A DNA stretch of 64,000 bases, from contig JBAJFG010000359.1 in assembly GCA_037903475.1 (NCBI GenBank), positions 578,001-642,000 of the forward strand. The letters run 5' to 3'. This stretch comes from Ancylostoma caninum. Taxonomy: Eukaryota > Nematoda > Chromadorea > Rhabditida > Ancylostomatidae. The translations under genes were made by a program, and so were the position numbers. Positions 53,101 through 64,000 of this stretch are shown here, piece by piece (position 1 is the first letter of the stretch; each line of letters opens with the position of its first letter). The notes beneath the pieces were generated by a model. The model was given only the letters and a program-made list of their open reading frames with translations, was not told the DNA's origin and searched no databases.

Positions 53101-56100
53101 GAATAGGGGAAATTGCAGATCAGTAAATGTTAATATCAGCATCAGCACAATTCGAGGCCTCTTCTAAGAAGCAATAAAGTATTTTTCAACCCTATCCTTT
53201 TAGTTTTGAACATTTTCACTCACTGCACTGTTGTAGAATAGAAGCAGAAGAAACTCGTAGTATTCGTTCCTTCGTTCTACAGGTGCTGTGCCATATCACA
53301 ACCGCTATTTCTGTACTTGGTCTGCATTTTGTTGCAGGAATTTCTCGAGCGACTCGGAAAAGCATGTAAATTTTCCCGCATGCACAAAAACATCTCAACT
53401 ATAAATTTCTGCACAAGGTTTTTGGAGTCCATGTATGAAATTAGTCCTCCAAGCACTCCTAGCCTCAGCATTTTCTTCATTATACAGAGTGAATAGGATC
53501 ATCTCTGACATAAATACTGCGTAAGTGTGAACTGTTAAGTATATTCTATTTTCTTTGGAATGGTGAAGCTCGTTCCAACGATTTTTGTCCAAGAAAAAAA
53601 AAACTCTTTCCTTTGACGCTTAAACGTATTTATAGCGAAAGCTTCGCTCAGAGGTGGCATTAATTCTTGCGCTATGTGCGTATATGCGTAGAAACATGGT
53701 TCGACGTAAGGTGAGACAGGGATTGTCTTTGAGCATACATACTTGATGGAAAAATCCGAATGCTGCAGCGAGCGAGAGGAAAAGACCAATTCAATCCTAT
53801 TACCAACGTTTTAATGGACGAGGGTCATTATGGTTGTTCGGATGGGCGATTGGCATTAGCAAAAAAATGACGCAACGTTCAGCTGATTCAAATGTGCTGT
53901 ACTACGTGCACATCTCTCCCGCACAGGGCTTAGATGACCAGGTGCAGTTGTAATGAAGAATGATAGTAACAACTTCTTGGCGCCCTTAGTTTTGTGTTTT
54001 GATTTGATGAGCACCTCAGATCAGTGAGCCAAGGAAATTGTCGCTATGGGCGATACCGTCGCGCATTTGCGTGGTATTTCGTGTACACATACGCGCAATA
54101 AAAGACAGGGTACGCCCACTTGATGCGGGTCATTGCAAGGCGACAAGTGTCGCAGCGCATTCGAGTGTTTGATCTTGAGCAATAGTGAAAATATAGGGTA
54201 CCGCTGCGATTTTTTCCACCGTTCCATAATTCTCTTTGTGCGCAAACATTCCTCGCTGGACGTAGAAGTTGTGCTGGTCTAGGCCCTATCGCATCGTAGT
54301 CATCCAATAGCGCAGCATCGCCGAAGTGTGGTGGGACGGGAAGGGGCGACGGAGCAGTTTGGCTCGAGCATCGTTGTTGCAATTAAACAAGGGCGTAATC
54401 ATGTCTTCCTGGGGGAATAGTTTATGCCCGGTAATTCGGTTAGCCATAATCAGGCTGGCTCGTTATTCCAGCCTCGGATATGGATAGTGTGCACATGTAT
54501 ACGCACATATGTGACCATCTGCCGTTATTTATACTGCAAAGGGTGTGATACACTGACATAAACAGAACCTCGACAGGCTTCTCCGCCTAATTCCTCTATT
54601 GTTTCGGTTCAAGCTAACGAGATCATGGCACAGATCCACGGCTATCAATGCATGCATGCACCGCATTAGAGAAAACATTATTGATTCTTGTCGCCAGATG
54701 GAGGAATTGCTACTGCATTGCGAAGCGAAAAATCAGGAAAGAAAACAAATTATGAATTTATGATGGTGGACGAGGAAAAAACTAAAGGAGCAAATGAGTA
54801 CTCGATAACTGAGGCGAAAATGCTCTATCGACATGTTCTCCAACCGCCAGTACCGCATTTTTCGAAAAAAGGACATCTGTGGAAGGAAAAAGAAAGCTCG
54901 AATAAAGTGTGATCCCGTGGAATAAACCTTTTTTCTATCAGGGTAGAGACACAGGGAACCAAGGTACTAGGAAAACACACACAGGAAAACTTTCTACGCG
55001 AAAACTGCACAACCGTTCTTATGGGTTCAGAATGCTAGCTTGAGGCTACTGATGCTGGATATAGGACGGTGAGCAGCATTCGTTAACGATAGGTGATTAA
55101 CTTCGAGTTCTAGTTCTTTCAGCAAAGTGGACTTGTGCTCGTTACAGCCAACGTCTATGATTTTGTTGTTATTCTTCACCTCAGCTTGTTCAACTGTAGT
55201 GTTTCACTCGAAGCACGAAACACAAATGAACCGCATAGTGGCTCTGAGTTCGGGATGGAGGATTGCATGGTCATGTGACTGTGCCGCCATCAAAATTTTG
55301 GCGTAGATTTTCAATCTAAGAAACAGAACTGGACACATCCGGCAGCCAAGATGAGAGAGGAAGTGAACACATCCCAGGGTATATGGGTTGTGTTTAGCAA
55401 CGTTCACGGATGACTCTACACGCACTCCGAACTCTTCCATGTGTCTCCCATGAATCCACTATTATGGTTCCCGATGTGTTCACTAGTGTTTGGCAAAGCC
55501 ACACCCTCTTTAACTTCGCGATGTTTCATGGAGAGGCCCTGGTGCAATCATTCGTAAAAGAAGGTAAACACAACTAGTACATCCACCTGATGTATTCATT
55601 TTCTGAGCCGAATGTGTTACACCGAAGCTTATGAGATGATAGCTGGACAGCATAGTACTGACCTAGTCAGATGTAATTCTCAATTTCAAATGCGACCGCA
55701 ATTTAGTATTCGTGCACACTGCCTACTTTCTTCGCTAACCTCTTCAAATGATGCACACCTTCCTGCTTTCTTTTTCTCTCTAGCATTACTCCAACAATCC
55801 TTTCAAGTGAAACATACCATAGAGGGCAATTTATACTTGATACGTGTGTTTGACGCGCCTGCGTCTATACGATGAAGGATGGGGCTAGCCGCATCGCTGA
55901 CGCGGATCAGACGCACGCTTTTATGGCCTCGCGGCGACCGCACGTATTGTTATTGAAGATGCACATGCCGCGCTGACCGCTCTTCATGAAAAATCCTCAG
56001 CAAATGGATGCGTGCGTCTGACGCACGCACTAGCATAAATTGCTCTCAACGCGGCGCATAAGCACATCCGTTTCTTCACAGAACAATGCGGAGCAACTCT

Positions 56101-59029
56101 GGTTGGGTGCGGAGCGAGTTTCGATGCTCATGCAGGTTCTCAGCGCTCCGTGTTTTCAATCGTTCGCACTATTTACATTTTTGGAAAATCACACGGATAA
56201 TGGCTCATATCAGTGGAAACATATTACGTAGGTGTTAACATAAGTCCCTGTGCTTTTATTCAGATGCATTTTCCTCCAGCAATTTGCCATCCTTTAGGAA
56301 CAGATCATATACGATTCGAAAGCGCTATTCTCCCTCCACAAGAATCTTGTAAAGTTTTTCTTAAAGAGATAGTTTGCTTAAGTTTTAAGCTAGCGAAGTG
56401 GAAAAACGATTCAATAAAAAACGCCGTAACCGACAGCCACCTATCCTGTCAATCAGTTGAAGGTGTAAGGCCATCAAAACTGGCCAGGTGACCTGTGCTG
56501 AGCATGAAAGAGACGTTTCGCTTGAAATTACTGGTCATGGGCGCTTTTCTAAGATCAAAGAAGACATATTTGGTCGCGATGACACCAACCACTTCGTCCG
56601 GAGAAGTCTCCAATACGAACACCCGGGAACTGCACCAAAGGAATCGCATGGTCTAGTTGGACATCATACTTCTCAAAGCCACCAAATATCTGAAGTAATT
56701 CTGCCCAATCGCGAGGGTCTAGTCATCCTGCCCCATGGTGACGTCAGACCCCACTTTCCAGAAATCGTCAAACTGCCGCTACCACAGTTCCACTGACGAT
56801 GTTCTCATGCTTTTATATTCTATTGAGCTTAATCGGTCAAACAGTATGGGATGCTTTCTGCTCCCTACCAGAATGACAAAATTGGGTTTTTCTCCGAATT
56901 GGCGTTTTTCTTTTTAAGCCCAAAAATTGAATAATTCAATAGCACTATGGAAGCGCTTGATGATATGAATGTAGAGGAGGAAAAGCGCTTTCAGAAGGTA
57001 TATTGCATGTTAGAAAAAAATGGCAATCGGGAAAAGAAAATCGCAACTAAAAAAAGGGCATGGACTTATGTTAACACCTAATATAAAGAGGAGCACGCTG
57101 GATAGGAAGTAATGGGTACTAACAATGAGAGTTCCGAGAAGACACCCGTGTCTGCTCTTTGCTGATGCAATAGTCTATTGATGTTTTACAGCATCAGTAG
57201 GATAAAATTCACAGGAACGGTAAGGTGGGTTGTAAAGATGGAAAGATGGTGTCCAGTACATTTCTTGTAGAGTTACAATAAATAGGATAATTCAGGATTT
57301 GCTAAATGTTATACGATGACTTATTAATGTGAGGTAAGGAAAACTTTCTTCTACTAAAGTCAAAGTTCTGTCATTAGCAGACCCTGCAACTCCATATGAA
57401 CGTAATGAATTTTCAAAATGAGTTCCATACTACTCGGACTTTCTAGAACAATATAATGTAACTAAGAGGTGCAAAAAAGCAAGCAACAATGTTAGTGATT
57501 TCAGTGTAACCGAAAGTTCTCTTTCAGTTTTCTTACAAAATGTTCACAAGTTTGTTCATTTGATAGCCTGTTAGTGTTCTGCGGTGGCGACCTAAAAACT
57601 GCGAAACTGACTGATATCGCACTCGAAACATAACAATAACAGTCCCTAACACTTTTTGCCTAGCCAAAAGTCTTTTCAGCAGCATTTCCATTTGACACCG
57701 CTTCGAGTAAGCTCAACAAAATTTCTGGTTAAAATGATGGCTATTTTCCAAAACATACATCTGCGCACACCCCAGAAAACGCTTAGAGGACACTGCATCG
57801 TTTTCCTTCTTCTTCCACAGAACCATGCTCATCGTACTGGAATTTTATATCTCTTTTGACAGAAGGCAGCGGCTCTTTTGACAAAAGGCAAAAGTTTTTT
57901 GAACACAAAACTTTCTTGCTACAGTTTCTGACTGGAACCACAGTTTTTTCAGCTAAAGTCAGCCTCAACCACATATTTCTAATTTGGTGAGAATAAGAAA
58001 GTTTACAAGTCATTGAAAACACGAAAGTATGCCTCTCTTGAAGTGTCCATAGCTTTGTGTTGTTTAACTAGCTTGACTATCATTGACCATTGATACGAGG
58101 TTGCTCATACAGACGCGTGATACTGATCCGCGTATCACAATTGAAAATAAGGTGATAAAATCTGCAAACATTCTCACAGTTCAAAGGCTTCGAAATGGAT
58201 GCCTCTACCACTTGAAAAATTACAGCTGCAATTCATCCATGGACAAACTTTACTGAGAGCACTCGGAGTGTTTCAAAGCGTTTCAGTTTCGAATAATGCA
58301 ACGAGTTATATCCGTGGATACTGAAAAAATTGGAATTAGGTCAAGCAAAAGTTATAAAGAGTGAATATCCACTCAAAAAATTAGCAACTGTACTTCTTTC
58401 GTCACGTCACGTACTTTGAAGGTTCAATGATCCTGGACAGTTGTGCTCAGAAACAAGCAGCATCGGGAGAGCAGTCGGTAATAGAAAAAGCAACTCAATG
58501 CAGCTTTCCATCTCAGAGGTAATATTAAAAAAAGGCTCATAAGATAACAATACATAGCAGGATGTTGGCAGCGAATAAAATGAGCAAATTGAAGCCGAGG
58601 TAGCACCCTGTCCTTATCCAGTTTCAAAACGATTCCATCGTTAAATAGCTGGGAATGTGTGAAGTATGCTCACGCTCGGAGTTGACTGATGGAGCGAGCC
58701 CACGGAAGAAGTTATATATGATGTATGACTATTTTCGTGCTACTATGTACGTAAGTCCATATCGGACCTCAGAAAGAATACGGGCATCAATAGGCGAAGT
58801 AGGTATGCTCAACATTTCCAAAAATGAGGAGAAGTGTGGTACCCATCTATGCCTCGGATCACCGTGACATTTGCGCATTTATTGAAAACTGTGATGATCA
58901 CGAAGCGATTCTATGAATGCTATGAAGTGCTTGGTACAGCTGTACACAAATGTGTCAAATGAGAAGCGTAGTATACAGATGAACACTGACCACACGGCCA
59001 CTCTATCGCTGAGCACAAACAGGAGCGAT

Positions 59030-59085
59030 CAGAAAGATTGCAAGTTTCGGCTTAAGATTGCAAGTTTCGGCTCTCAGCTCAATTC
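59030..59085. repeat. Short tandem duplication (20-bp unit, two copies)
   Basis: AAGATTGCAAGTTTCGGCTT followed immediately by AAGATTGCAAGTTTCGGCTC, a recent-looking tandem duplication. Confidence 0.85.
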
Positions 59086-60258
59086 CTTTTATAGGAAAGC
59101 TCAGAATTCAAAAATTTCAAAAGAGCTGCAGATGGTCAAGCAGAAGTACTTTCTCCACATACTTTCTAGCGGGTGACTATTTTTTAGAAAACTGCTGTCT
59201 GACAAAAGTAAGAATCTGTGTATTGGCCGTAGCCACAATAGCACGCTGAATGGCACTTGTGGGTGGAACCTCTACATAAGGGAAATTTATTACACTATAT
59301 TTGACTCAGGAATTTTTACGGTGCGGAACGGTTACGTGTGGATTGATTATGTTTTCTACCAGCAAAATTTGTGATGATGTCCAAAAAAACGCACAAAAGT
59401 AACGCTAGCTAAAGCTGTGAATCAATGAAGAATTCCAAGCGCATTTATGATCTGTCACATGTGGTGAACGCATGACGTTTGAGTCATAAAGTAAACATGC
59501 GATGAAAGGGAAACGCATCCATAAAAACGTAGTTCAGCATTCTTCGCGTTGCTATTGATTTACCGTAATAATTTCTGGTCGTTATCGATATGGTAAGTGC
59601 AGTGGGAGAGAAGGCGGCGTAAATGGTCAATCATATTCGTTTTAATGAAAAAAAAAACTTTGGACTGATGGAGAAAGATTACTGAAAGAAGTCTTAAAGG
59701 AGCAAGTATACACGCATCTGCCAAGTGATAACTGCTTACACAAACAGGTTTGATTTAAGAAGAATATGAGGAGGGAGGAAGACAAACGCGTCCAAGACCT
59801 TCTTTGAGCTGGAGTTCAAAAAAAAGGTAAACCAGTTTTTTTTTTCAAAAACCCAGCCTGGACATTTTTGGGTGAAGCTGCATTGGTGAACATTTTCCAA
59901 GTGAATCGCTGCGTGACTAGTCATTGTGCTGGAGACTGTTCGCTTCCGAAACATTCTGAGGATGAAGTTCTATGCCTAGACACCATCCGGGGATGATCCC
60001 CGTTCATCTGCGGTCGCAGAGAATTGCTCTTCTTCTCCGATACTGTAACTATGTTAGGATGGATCCAAATCGTGAGGTACCACTTACCTCTTACAAAGGA
60101 AACACGTCCCCACCCAAAGCGGCTACACCGATATGACTCCTGCGGCTACTCGACCAGCAGTACGGCCTATTCCTGGTACAAATGCGAAAGACCGGAACGC
60201 ATATGCGCCATGTTCATGTTCATACGCCAGATCTGCCCGTGCCACTCTACTCACGTAA

Positions 60259-60558
60259 TACAGTTGGCGCCCGCATACAACCGTACTACCATCTCTTGTG
60301 GACGTGCTCCACTCTACTCTCACCGGGTTTCACACCCCGTCTGGCACACGCCACAATTTAGCCGGTCCACACCCAGCCAGACGAGTCCCGCACGATTCGT
60401 CTCCGCTGAAGTATATTGAGCTCCTATGTATGCTTCAATGTACATACCTCATATACCATGTGACAAGGAAGTGGAGTAGAGCGGAGCACAATGCGAGTAG
60501 AGTGGAGCACCTCCACAAGAGATGGTAGTACGGAGCACATTGAAGGGCGACAACTGTA
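60259..60558. mobile_element. MITE with TACAGTTG ends (300 bp)
   Basis: Left TACAGTTGGCGCCCGCATAC; right reverse complement TACAGTTGTCGCCCTTCAAT. Both arms then contain TACTACCATCTCTTGTGG and GTGCTCCACTCTACTC. TA at each end suggests Tc1/mariner-type mobilisation. Confidence 0.8.
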
Positions 60559-61172
60559 CCCCCTGCATTTCTCGGACCTCAATTTTTCCACCCACAAAAA
60601 TGTAGGCGGTCGACAGCGGCCCAACCCCTTCAACGGATCAGAATGTTTGAGTTCACATGAGTTCGCACTGCAATCCCATCTTTGCATCTAGTATGTAGCA
60701 AGGTCATCACCCCAAAACAATGGCCGTGTTCGAGCGAAGCTGCCACCTACCATCAGAGGGTGACTCCGTTTGTAGAGTTTATAAGCTGCGAATGCTGCAA
60801 ACCTGTATGAGCGGCGTGGTTGATGCGCAGCTGTTATTTAGTATTCAATCCAGCCTGTTGGTCCTTCGCTAATTGCGGGGCGATCAAGCTGGAGGCTTCA
60901 TTTGAGCACCGAGGAATCGGGTACATGAGAATTTCGTGAAGTTTTCACCAACTTTACAGAACGTTTAGCCATTACATGTTCAGAAGAACATGGAACAACA
61001 TCGAATAGTCAGACAAATAGATTACTGCGAGGACTCACTACAAAAAATGCTAGCAGTGGTGTCTACCTTTGATATTAGCTCATGGATGAATTGCGACATC
61101 ACAGCCTAGAACTAACCCAAGGAATTCTTACCAGCCTTATTAGGTCGCACGCCGATGGAAAAGATTGCATAT
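60559..61172. other. Spacer between two MITEs, nothing recognised
   Basis: No gene, RNA or repeat recognised. Confidence 0.4.
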
Positions 61173-61461
61173 TACAGTAGACGTCAATGTCGGCGGTGGC
61201 TTATCCGGGGTCCCGAGAAGCACATTGCGCAACCGCGCCGCGCGCGCCGGGATCGGTGTCGTCTGCCGTCGGCTTGCTATTCCTACGCGCTTTTCTTCCC
61301 AATTCGGTCCAAAATCCTTAAAACGAGTAGAAAAGCTGCTAGAAATAGCAAAACAGCAGCAGAAGACATTGGTTATGGCGCGCACGACGCGGAAGACATT
61401 GGTTATGGCGCAACTCCTTCTCGAGACCGCGGATGAGCCACTGCCATTGACGTTCACTGTA
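61173..61461. mobile_element. MITE with TACAGT ends and internal tandem repeat (289 bp)
   Basis: Left TACAGTAGACGTCAATGTCG, right reverse complement TACAGTGAACGTCAATGGCA; both continue with GTGGCT(T/C)ATCCG and CCCGAGAAG / TCTCGAGAAG. Inside, GAAGACATTGGTTATGGCGC occurs twice in tandem. ORFs on both strands exist only because the short element lacks stops. Confidence 0.8.
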
Positions 61462-62648
61462 CGTATTTAGTTTACAGAAATTTAAGAGTAACAATTGGCG
61501 AGCGTTGTTCATCATTAAATAAGACCTGGGCGAGTGTTTAGTTGCAGAACAAAACAAACCAAAATCGCACCACTTCTATGGATGTAAAAAAGACAAGTGC
61601 TCTTTTCTTCCGATGATAGAATTTACCGAAATTGAAGAAAAACAAGCAGTAACTTTCTCGACTGACTAAAAATCAGCTAAACTTACGCTCGCAATGTCAA
61701 CGTTTTTTTTTGGGATTTGAATAAGTAAACGAATGTCCTAAAATAGACTCTCCAGGGATTCATAAATTCTTAGCTCTCCAACTCCTAATTAATGTTACTA
61801 GATAAGGATAAGTCATATCACAATTGAATTTTAATGTCTTTTCTATCCGTCTTCTTTATTTTTTCTTTTCTATTCTTCCGTTTTTTTATTCTTTTCAGAT
61901 TCAAAAATTTCTGCACCACAATTTAAACTGAAGACTTGGCTAGAAGGAACCGAGTCAGCGGAATCACTTCCCGAAATATGTGAGAAAAAAAGTGAAGTGA
62001 AAGAAAAAGGAAAACGTGAGAGTGAAACATGAAATAAATAAATACAGTTATGAGTGAAGCAAATTAGTCAGAAACGAAGTATGTTCAACAAAAAAAAATA
62101 AAGAGACCACAAAATTAGGAGGATTATAATGATATTCACAAAGGCGCACATTCCCGTGAACAAGTGACGGGGACACTTGCTGTAAATTCGTGAATAAGAA
62201 GTGAAACCTGATCTACTGATGGACAATTGTAACTCCTCGAAAGACGTCTGGGGTAAGAATAATGCATTAGCATACATAGGTGAAGTCACCATGGAATAAA
62301 TGTCTTCACGTACTCCCAAAAGGACTACATCCAAAACGAGTCGCAAATGAAGCATCTCTCAAATTGCAAGAAAGTTTGGGTGGGACTACTTAGTCTCTCG
62401 TTTTGAAAGTGCACAACTCCAATCTAGCGCATAAGACAGAAGAACACTTCCGATGGTGTGAGGGTTAAGTCCACAGCTTACCATAGAGTCTCAAAGCTGC
62501 AGAAAAAATTTACGTGGTCATGGACTTCATTGCATCGGGAACCACATGTAGTGAACAGATGTAGCTTTTTGGCTTAAAAAAACCCTTCTAATCTACCCCT
62601 GTAACCGCTTTCCCTCTGGTCTTCCCTATTGGACGTGGTTATTTTTAC
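61462..62648. other. AT-rich spacer, nothing recognised
   Basis: No gene or defined element recognised. Poly-T runs and AATAAA-like motifs are frequent, as in ordinary AT-rich intergenic DNA. Confidence 0.4.
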
Positions 62649-63882
62649 TAGGTTGTAGGGAAAGTTCTCGCGGTTTTTGGAACAGCACATTTTCGTGAGT
62701 TTCCAAAAACTGGAAAGCACATTAAGAAATGTATAAATTACCATCACGTCCTACCACTCTTCGCCCATTTTCGGAAAGCCTTTCGATGCCGGAACTATTC
62801 TGGCATTGACTCGCAAAAGTTGCCCGACCAGTGATCCAGGTCATCGTCATTATCGAACGCTTTACCTTGCATGACGTTAGAGCAGGAGAGGAGAAGGTGG
62901 TTATCTTTTGGAGTAGGGTAAAGAGCTGTACGTTGGGTAAGCACTTTCCAACTAAAGTCGGGTAGCTTCTAGGCAAGTCACTCTTTCAGTGTGTGGACGA
63001 GTATCGTTGTGTAGAAATAGGATCTTGTCGTAATTTGGACCGTTTCCTGCGATTTTTGCGGCCATTCTATCCCGCAGCTGACAGTACAGGTCTGCCTCGT
63101 CTGTCTTGAGGGCAGTGTCGCGTGGCAGTAGCGCATCGTGGGTGATGCCTTTGCTGTCACACCAAGCAGTGACGACAACCTTCATAGGCCGATCACCTGA
63201 CTTCGGCTGCGGCTAAAGCTGCTCATCCTTGTCAATTCAGTGTCGGCCGCGCTTGGTGTTGCCGTACAAGCTCCACTTCTCATCTCTTGCAACGATGAAC
63301 TTCAGCCAGTTTTAAATGCTCCTGTACGAGGGCAATACAGCAGGCACCTCTCCACGTCGATGGAGAACGCACCCGGTCAGATCATGACGACTCGCTGTGA
63401 TAATTATTTTTGCCTTACCCAACTGACGCAGGTGATCGACAATGATGGTAAAGTGAACATCCAAGACTTGTGTCCTAACACACCTAGTTTGCCGTGGATC
63501 TGAATCTGCGAGCTGCTGTAATCGTCCATTGTCGACTCCGGGTGCGCGTCTCGACCGTGCGGAAACATTGACGTTGAAGTCTACAACATGAAGGCGTCTG
63601 AACCCATCATGTGCAGTGCGTTCGGCCACTGTACCGTCCCCCAAATACAGCGTTAGAAGGGTTGCTGACTCATCAGATCTGAAGCCGTATACTGAAAGGT
63701 CGCAAATGTTCTGCTCTGAAAATTCCGTATTTCCGGAAGGGGTTGGGCAGGAGTTTACAGGAAATGATAGTATTAAACTTGCGCATACTTAACCTCCTTA
63801 TATATACGAAAGACAGGTTGCTGCAAATCAGCGTGGGGTTGAAAAAAGCACACTTTCGAAAACCGCGAGAACTACAACCTAA
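62649..63882 (-). mobile_element. Full-length but inactive mariner transposon
   Basis: About 1.23 kb with inverted ends of the classic mariner type: left TAGGTTGTAGGGAAAGTTCT, right reverse complement TTAGGTTGTAGTTCTCGCGG; the left copy also contains GTTCTCGCGGTTTT. The minus-strand interior encodes a mariner transposase broken by stops and frameshifts. Confidence 0.88.
62722..63644 (-). pseudogene. Mariner transposase pseudogene
   Basis: A DNA cut-and-paste transposase would normally be about 340-350 residues. The 63644-63312 frame gives the N-terminal helix-turn-helix part: GDGTVAERTAHDGFR, VDNGRLQQLADSDPRQT and VLDVHFTIIVDHLRQLGK. A frame near 63310-63240 reads FIVARDEKWSLYGNTKRGR (the 'DEKW' with the first catalytic Asp), then stops. 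The 63185-62952 frame has VVVTAWCDSKGITHDALLP and LFLHNDTRPH, where family members have 'LHDNARPH' (second catalytic Asp displaced here). The 62976-62722 frame ends in GIERLSENGRRVVGRDGNLY. Stops, frameshifts and the altered D box show it is dead. Confidence 0.88.
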
Positions 63883-64000
63883 TATTCCCCAATCTGGACT
63901 AAAGATCAAAACAGCTGGGAAACTTTTGGCAGGAGGTCAGAGTGTGAAGAATAAGAATTATGAAAGTTATAGACTTCCAAGAAGGAGAAAATACTTAGCG
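63883..64000. other. Right edge, nothing recognised
   Basis: Too short to interpret; no motif seen. Confidence 0.4.

Larger units (their letters stand above)
43501..60258. other. Long gene-poor region upstream of mbl-1
   Basis: About 16.7 kb in which I cannot support a protein gene. It contains a (TA)n microsatellite at 47087-47119 and GC-rich blocks at about 48740-48990 and 55850-56060. Longer single ORFs (for example 46055-46513 and 56488-56796) show no recognisable motif. As sequence 5' of a developmental RNA-binding-protein gene, it may hold its promoter, enhancers and non-coding first exons. Confidence 0.4.

Overview
The window looks like nuclear DNA of a parasitic nematode, most likely a strongylid (hookworm/trichostrongylid type). 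It holds many mobile elements and few, long, intron-rich genes. Splice acceptors are short and U-rich (TTTCAG type). A BEL/Pao retroelement carries a phlebovirus-type envelope, a combination known from nematodes. Both recognisable genes read as close matches to their Caenorhabditis counterparts. The genus is an inference; no rRNA or mitochondrial marker is present.

Two host genes can be assembled exon by exon, both on the minus strand. (1) A complete SURF4-family ER cargo receptor (C. elegans sft-4): 8 coding exons from 17164 down to 6622, 277 codons, all phases consistent. Its 7.7-kb intron 4 holds a decayed RTE-type LINE and, on the opposite strand, a probable unrelated multi-exon gene (13015-13761). 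(2) The muscleblind splicing factor mbl-1: 5 coding exons from 43486 down to 37689, one complete CCCH zinc-finger pair, every junction phase 0.

Layout: 1-1780, foldback MITE and short repeats. 1780-6156, wreck of a BEL/Pao retroelement (integrase, then envelope) split by a 932-bp Tc/mariner-type insertion. 6157-6298, perfect hairpin. 6622-17164, sft-4 with nested LINE, MITEs and the antisense gene. 17182-17808, sft-4 5' end, which carries a 471-bp TTAA foldback element just upstream. 17.8-26.6 kb, intergenic repeats, foldbacks and a hAT-type MITE with a perfect 8-bp target duplication. 26607-27256, uninterrupted (TG)325. 27.3-37.6 kb, no convincing gene. 37.7-43.5 kb, mbl-1, with a SINE nested inside a hAT-type MITE in intron 2. 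43.5-60.2 kb, long gene-poor stretch upstream of mbl-1. 60.2-63.9 kb, two TACAGT-ended MITEs and a full-length but broken mariner.

I found no clearly new biological system. The items most worth following are the unidentified gene inside the sft-4 intron, the envelope-bearing BEL/Pao relic with its nested mariner, the internal deletion that removed the reverse transcriptase active site from the LINE, the tRNA-Leu-like sequence at the LINE 5' end, and the foldback element sitting at the sft-4 promoter.
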